Assembly (NCBI GenBank): GCA_017465825.1
Contig: JAFTVI010000006.1
Coordinates: 124,001 to 188,000, forward strand
Direction: 5' to 3'
Source of the DNA: Clostridia bacterium
GTDB taxonomy: Bacteria > Bacillota > Clostridia > Oscillospirales > Acutalibacteraceae
DNA length: 64,000 bases
A program made the translations under genes and the position numbers. Positions 59,885 through 64,000 of the stretch are shown here, in pieces. A model generated the notes under the pieces. The model searched no databases. It was not told the origin of the DNA and saw nothing but the letters and a program-made list of their open reading frames with translations. How positions within the stretch are numbered: position 1 is the first letter of the stretch; each line of letters opens with the position of its first letter.

Positions 59885-60229
59885 ATGAAAGAAAACAAAA
59901 AGACAAGACTTGTAAAAGCATATTTTACCGAAGAAGATTACGAAAGACTTAATTATCTTTGCAGTATTATGAAAATTTCTAAATCGAAAATGATTCGGTT
60001 TCTGCTTTATTACAAGAACATTAAAGAAGCTCCGCCTGTTGATTACACAGTTTTAATCAGAGAAATGCGGGCAGTCGGTAACAATTTAAATCAGCTTGCA
60101 AGAGCTGCAAACGCAAAAGGTTGGATAAATGAAAAGGAATTGCGTGCCGCCATTCTTTCTCTTCGTGAACTCGAAAAGAAAATATCGGCTGAGTTTCATT
60201 TAAGTAAGGAGGCTGAATATTGGCAGTAA
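59885..60229 (+). CDS. mobC: MobC-like relaxosome accessory protein
   Basis: About 114 residues from the ATG at 59885, preceded by AGAGGTG; the frame extends upstream through the oriT inverted repeats, which is not credible coding. An N-terminal ribbon-helix-helix-like segment 'RLVKAYFTEEDYERLNYLCSIMKISKSKMIRFLL' and the C-terminal MobC motif 'LIREMRAVGNNLNQLARAANAKG' are clear. MobC opens DNA at oriT so the relaxase can nick it. It overlaps the relaxase start by 10 bp. Confidence 0.9.
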   Translation: MKENKKTRLVKAYFTEEDYERLNYLCSIMKISKSKMIRFLLYYKNIKEAPPVDYTVLIREMRAVGNNLNQLARAANAKGWINEKELRAAILSLRELEKKISAEFHLSKEAEYWQ

Positions 60230-61611
60230 CAAAAATATGGTCGGTTAAAGGAACGCTTAAAAGTGTTGTTGATTATGCAATGAATCCCGATAAAACACTT
60301 AATGATTATTACAGTAATTCTGAATTGCAATCACTCAAAGATGTAATTGATTATGCTGTTGAAAGTGAAAAAACAGAAATGCAATATTTTGTAAGCGGAA
60401 TAAATTGCAACCCTGAGTTTGCCCGTGACCAGATGACAGAAACTAAAAAGTTGTTTCATAAGCAAGACGGTATAATAGCATTTCACGGTTATCAGAGCTT
60501 TAAACCGGGTGAAGTTACCCCCGAACTTGCTCACGAAATCGGAAAAGAGCTTGCACAAAAACTTTGGGGAGATCGACACGAGGTTGTTGTTGCAACTCAT
60601 CTTGATAGAGGTCACATTCATAATCATTTTGTTGTGAATAGTGTTTCAATGGTTGACGGAAAAAAGTTCAATGCCTGCAAACAAAGTTATGCACTTATGA
60701 GAAAAACATCTGACGAGCTTTGCATCAAATACGGTTTATCTATTGTTGAAAAACCGCAGAAGTCTCCGAGAAGAATTACCTATCTCAAAGAAAAATATGG
60801 AGAAAATCACGAACACGATTTATTGAAATTCCACATTGATGATTGTTTATCACGCAGTTCCAACATCAAAACTTTCATTTGGCAAATGGAAAAAAAGGGA
60901 TATACTTTTGATTTTAACCGTCCCGAACCGACAGTTTATCACAAAAGATTTAATCGTCCCGTATGGCTTTGCGACCTTGGTGACGGTTATACAATTAATG
61001 ATATTGAAGAAGTAATACTGACTAAAAGACATTACACGAGAAGAGTAACTCACGATTCAATCACCTTCAAAACATTATTCTTTGACGGCAACCCTTACAA
61101 TTACAAAAGCGGAATCAGCGGCTCTTACACTTGTTTGTGTAAAGGGCTGTTAATGTTTACGGAGCATCCACACTGTAACGAGGTTGAAATTTATCTTGAA
61201 CAGGAGCTTTTGAAATTTGACCAGCTTTGCGAAGAACAGAACTTGTTACTTGATAACAATGTTGAAAGTTATGAGGACCTTGAAGCACTGATTACAAACA
61301 CCGAAAAAGAATTAAAGGAAATGGATGAAGCAAGAAATGTATTCAGAAACAAACTGAAGTGTGCCGTACGTTCAGGTGATGAAAACCTGCAGAATGAAAT
61401 CCGTGAAGACATTGCAACTCTTACCGCCGCTATGAGAGTTGCAAGAAAGAATCTGAAAATTTTAAACAGAGTTAAATACAGAGCTGAGGATGTAGTAAAC
61501 AGAATGGATAGTATCAACGAGCATTCAAGAATGTATGAACGTTACGCCCGTGATGATTTCCGAACCAAAACAAATACAAACAAAATTCAGGAAAGAAATT
61601 ATGAAAGATAA
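60220..61611 (+). CDS. MOBP-type relaxase/mobilization nuclease
   Basis: 463 residues from a TTG start with AAGGAGG 7 bp upstream. The N-terminal relaxase domain has 'LKSVVDYAMNPDKT' and Tyr residues that could be nucleophiles, and the metal-binding histidine motif 'ATHLDRGHIHNHFVVNS' (His127, His132, His134, His136). The C-terminal 150 residues are coiled coil. It nicks oriT and leads the strand through a conjugation pore supplied by another element, since no type IV secretion genes are seen here. The left-edge fragment at 2-475 is the tail of another relaxase. Confidence 0.93.
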   Translation: MAVTKIWSVKGTLKSVVDYAMNPDKTLNDYYSNSELQSLKDVIDYAVESEKTEMQYFVSGINCNPEFARDQMTETKKLFHKQDGIIAFHGYQSFKPGEVTPELAHEIGKELAQKLWGDRHEVVVATHLDRGHIHNHFVVNSVSMVDGKKFNACKQSYALMRKTSDELCIKYGLSIVEKPQKSPRRITYLKEKYGENHEHDLLKFHIDDCLSRSSNIKTFIWQMEKKGYTFDFNRPEPTVYHKRFNRPVWLCDLGDGYTINDIEEVILTKRHYTRRVTHDSITFKTLFFDGNPYNYKSGISGSYTCLCKGLLMFTEHPHCNEVEIYLEQELLKFDQLCEEQNLLLDNNVESYEDLEALITNTEKELKEMDEARNVFRNKLKCAVRSGDENLQNEIREDIATLTAAMRVARKNLKILNRVKYRAEDVVNRMDSINEHSRMYERYARDDFRTKTNTNKIQERNYER

Positions 61612-61631
61612 ATCAGGAGGAATATTTTATT

Positions 61632-62480
61632 ATGATTAATGTAAAAGAAGTAAAAATTAAGGATTTAATTCCCTTTGAGGACAGTCCCTTTGAATTCAGA
61701 GAGGACGAAGGCTTTACACAGCTTTTTGACAGTATTTCTGAAAGCGGTGTGTTTACTCCGATTGTTGTGTGTGAAAGAGACGGCAGGTATGAAATTGTAA
61801 GCGGATATCGCAGAGTTGAAGCGTGTAAAAGGCTTAATATTGATATTATCCCTGCAATCATCAAAGAGCTCACAAGGGAAGAAGCTATTGTTATGCACGT
61901 TGATTCCAACCTTCAGCGTGACAAGGTTTTGCCGAGCGAAAAGGCTTTTGGTTATAAAATGAAGCTTGCAGCAATGAAAAGACAAGGCTTCCGTTCTGAT
62001 TTAACCTCCAACCAAGCTGGTCGGAAGTGTGAATCGGCAGAAATTATTGCAAGTGAATCAGATGACAGTAAAACTCAGGTCAGGCGGTATATTCGTCTGA
62101 CCTTTCTTATTCCCGAAATCTTGAAGCTTGTGGATAGCGAAAGAATTGCATTTACACCTGCTGTTGCATTGTCGTATTTATCATCTGAAGAACAATATAT
62201 GATTTACAAATTTTATGACGAAATGGAGGTTACACCTTCATATTCGCAGGCGGTTGAGCTTAAAAATCTTTCTTCGGCGGGTAATCTTAACGAAAGTGTT
62301 ATTACGGAAATTATGTCCCAGGACAAGCCTAATCAGCAGGAATTCTTCAAGGTGCCGATGGAGCGTTTGAAAAGCGTTGCACCGAAAATCAGAGATAAGG
62401 ATTTTGAGAACTTTGTTATCAAAGCGTGTGAGTATTATTACAGGGTTTTACAGCGAAACCGTGACAGAGATGCGAGGTGA
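61632..62480 (+). CDS. ParB/RepB/Spo0J family partition-like protein
   Basis: 282 residues. The ParB domain begins at once: 'VKIKDLIPFEDSPFEFRED', then 'RYEIVSGYRRVEACKRL' with S-G-Y-R-R (57-61) where most ParBs have G-H-R-R or G-E-R-R, and 'NLQRDKVLPSEKA' (93-105). HTH at about 145-165. The C-terminus matches the left-edge ParB (YYYR-x4-RDRDAR). It lacks the 37-residue N-terminal extension of that copy. AAATCAGGAGGAATATTTTATT in part precedes the ATG. Confidence 0.9.
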   Translation: MINVKEVKIKDLIPFEDSPFEFREDEGFTQLFDSISESGVFTPIVVCERDGRYEIVSGYRRVEACKRLNIDIIPAIIKELTREEAIVMHVDSNLQRDKVLPSEKAFGYKMKLAAMKRQGFRSDLTSNQAGRKCESAEIIASESDDSKTQVRRYIRLTFLIPEILKLVDSERIAFTPAVALSYLSSEEQYMIYKFYDEMEVTPSYSQAVELKNLSSAGNLNESVITEIMSQDKPNQQEFFKVPMERLKSVAPKIRDKDFENFVIKACEYYYRVLQRNRDRDAR

Positions 62481-62486
62481 TGCGTA

Positions 62487-62714
62487 TTGAAGTATATTGG
62501 AATTCTTAAAGCATATATCCGTTATCTTGATGATGACATCAGAGGTGAATATTCCTTCAAGGTTAAAGGTCATGAGGTTACTGCAACCTTTACAGAAAAG
62601 CCCAATACTGATATTCTCTCTCGTCTTCGTGAAATATTACTCGGTGATTCGCACATTCGACAAAGTGACACCCCTGATATTAAACTAAAGAAAAATATCA
62701 AGGAGGCGGTTTAA
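62487..62714 (+). CDS. Small element-encoded protein of unknown function
   Basis: 75 residues from a TTG with GAGGTG 7 bp upstream; it ends in TAATG, sharing a base with the recombinase start. Alpha/beta, charged, no motif. Position equals the 76-residue protein at 1422-1652 in the left element, though the sequences are not clearly related. Confidence 0.65.
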   Translation: MKYIGILKAYIRYLDDDIRGEYSFKVKGHEVTATFTEKPNTDILSRLREILLGDSHIRQSDTPDIKLKKNIKEAV

Positions 62715-64000
62715 TGTCAAAACGAGTGTGCTGTCTGTACCGAGTTTCAACGGGTAAACAGGTTGATTATGACAGTAATAATGAAGCAGACATCCCGATG
62801 CAGAGAAAGGCTTGTCATAAATTTGCAAGTGAAATGGGTTGGAAGATTGTTTATGAGGAGCAGGAGGACGGTGTTTCAGGTCATAAGGTACGAGCTGAAA
62901 ACCGTGACAAAATTCAAATCATAAAGGACCTTGCAAGAAAGAAAAAATTTGATATTCTGCTTGTGTTTATGTTTGACCGTATCGGCAGAATCGCAGACGA
63001 AACACCTTTTGTTGTTGAGTGGTTTGTTAAAAACGGTATCGAGATCTGGAGTACGCAAGAGGGCGAACAGAGATTTGATAATCACATTGATAAGCTCCTG
63101 AACTATATCCGCTTTTGGCAGGCTGACGGTGAAAGTGAGAAAACATCAGTACGAACAAAAACAAGTCTTGGTCAGTTAGTTGAGTCAGGTCATTTCAAGG
63201 GTGGTATTGCCGCCTTTGGGTACGACCTTGTAAAAAGCGGCAGATTCAACAAAAAAAAACACGAGCTTTATGATTTGAAGGTTAATCCCGATGAAGCGAT
63301 TGTTGTTAAGATTATCTTTGACAAGTACACTACCGAAGGTTACGGTGCACACAGAATCACAACGTGGCTGAACAATAACGGTTATCGAGCAAGAACGGGT
63401 AAAATGTGGCACGAAGCTACAATCCGAGGTATTCTTTGTAATCTGACATACACAGGTGTTCTTCGTAGTGGTGATTCACATTCCGAGGTTATACCCGAAC
63501 TGCAGATAATTCCGTCTGAACAGTTTGACAGAGCAAAAATGATTATGAAAGAGCGTTCAGACAGGAAGAAAGAAAATCCCACAGTTCCCCTTAATACAAA
63601 AGGCAAATCTCTTATCTCCGGAAAGGTTTACTGTGGGCATTGCGGTTCAAGGCTGAATCTCACAACAAGCGGAAGATACCGTAAAAGAAAAGACGGTTCT
63701 GTTGATACTACCAAACGTATCAGATACGCCTGCTACGGTAAAAGCAGAAAGCAAACGGAGTGTGACGGTCAGTCGGGTTACACTCTGCACATTCTTGATG
63801 ATTTGATTGATGAAATAGTCCGTGATATTTTCAAGAAAATGAAAGGTGTATCAAAAAGCGATGTAATCAAGCTCCGTTATGCTGATGAGCTCGAAGCAAG
63901 AAAAGCAAGGCTCAATATGTTAAAAGCAGATTACTCAAAAGAGTTTGAAAACCTCACTATACTGAAATCCGAGGTTATAAAAGCAATCAAGGGTGAAAGC
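62714..64000 (+). CDS. Large serine recombinase, cut by the window end
   Basis: 429 codons with no stop before 64000; AAGGAGGCGGTTTA precedes the ATG. The resolvase domain starts 'KRVCCLYRVSTGKQ' with Ser12 as expected nucleophile and has 'FMFDRIGR' for the catalytic Arg. A recombinase domain ('GGIAAFGYDL', 'NPDEAIVVKIIFDKYTTEGYG' in part), a zinc ribbon ('YCGHCGSRLNL', 'RYACYGKSR') and the start of a coiled coil follow. It differs from the left-edge recombinase, so the two elements probably use different att sites. It should integrate and excise this element. Confidence 0.93.
   Translation, partial: MSKRVCCLYRVSTGKQVDYDSNNEADIPMQRKACHKFASEMGWKIVYEEQEDGVSGHKVRAENRDKIQIIKDLARKKKFDILLVFMFDRIGRIADETPFVVEWFVKNGIEIWSTQEGEQRFDNHIDKLLNYIRFWQADGESEKTSVRTKTSLGQLVESGHFKGGIAAFGYDLVKSGRFNKKKHELYDLKVNPDEAIVVKIIFDKYTTEGYGAHRITTWLNNNGYRARTGKMWHEATIRGILCNLTYTGVLRSGDSHSEVIPELQIIPSEQFDRAKMIMKERSDRKKENPTVPLNTKGKSLISGKVYCGHCGSRLNLTTSGRYRKRKDGSVDTTKRIRYACYGKSRKQTECDGQSGYTLHILDDLIDEIVRDIFKKMKGVSKSDVIKLRYADELEARKARLNMLKADYSKEFENLTILKSEVIKAIKGES

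Larger units (their letters stand above)
55808..64000. mobile_element. Mobilizable integrated element carrying an RdRP-like gene (partial)
   Basis: Contains, from the left, a partner protein and an RNA-polymerase-like protein (minus strand), an oriT-like region, mobC, relaxase, parB, a small ORF and a serine recombinase (plus strand). The plus-strand set parallels the left-edge element. The recombinase is cut by the window end, so the right boundary lies just beyond it; the left boundary is probably in the 55734-55807 gap. Confidence 0.8.

Overview
The window looks like a low-GC gut Clostridia genome, probably Ruminococcaceae/Oscillospiraceae. The pointers are two secreted proteins ending in type I dockerins of the ADARxxLR kind, family GH36 and GH29 glycosidases, TnpV and MobC/relaxase/ParB/serine-recombinase modules of the type common in these bacteria, and consensus sigma-A promoters with AT-rich spacers. 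No ribosomal RNA and no CRISPR array was seen. There is one intact tRNA (Leu-CAA), a 22-nt 5' copy of it, and a truncated tRNA-Ala.

Layout. 1-3423 is the tail of an integrated mobilizable element (relaxase C-terminus, ParB, small ORF, large serine recombinase). 3430-34170 is mostly chromosomal: a hairpin array with a four-helix-bundle gene; alpha-galactosidase with two glycosyltransferases; a LiaF/DUF4097 envelope pair; a minus-strand sugar operon (Gfo/Idh/MocA oxidoreductase plus three TIM-barrel isomerases/epimerases); a housekeeping operon (tRNA1(Val) methyltransferase, DUF6897, rsmI); RluA; a cysteine-synthase-like enzyme; two dockerin proteins; a 1783-residue secreted protein; tRNA-Leu; alpha-L-fucosidase; a CAT-like acyltransferase; and a voltage-gated-type K+ channel. 

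34177-46107 is an accessory island that begins at the 3' fragment of tRNA-Ala. It holds a three-gene minus-strand operon: a 2134-residue protein with GHKL-ATPase-like domains at both ends and phosphoribosyltransferase-like motifs in the middle, a receiver-like protein, and a DUF2971 protein. I cannot match this set to a named system, and it is the best candidate for a new signalling or defence system. Next come TnpV and a two-gene DUF4297 nuclease + Rad50/SMC-like ATPase pair resembling Lamassu/ABC-3C defence. 46677-55733 holds small accessory genes (LytTR regulator, toroid protein + NUDIX, AraC/GyrI regulator, an APH-like kinase behind an attenuator-like leader, a DUF4160/DUF2442 pair with an operator inside its promoter, GNAT, MazG-like). 

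55808-64000 is a second mobilizable element. It carries a 1002-residue homologue of eukaryotic-type RNA-dependent RNA polymerases (two double-psi-barrel signatures, catalytic DFDGD) with a conserved-looking partner gene, then an oriT-like region, MobC, relaxase, ParB, small ORF and a serine recombinase cut by the window end. Its relaxase-ParB-small ORF-recombinase order repeats the left-edge element. All family names come from motif recognition by eye; no database search was run.
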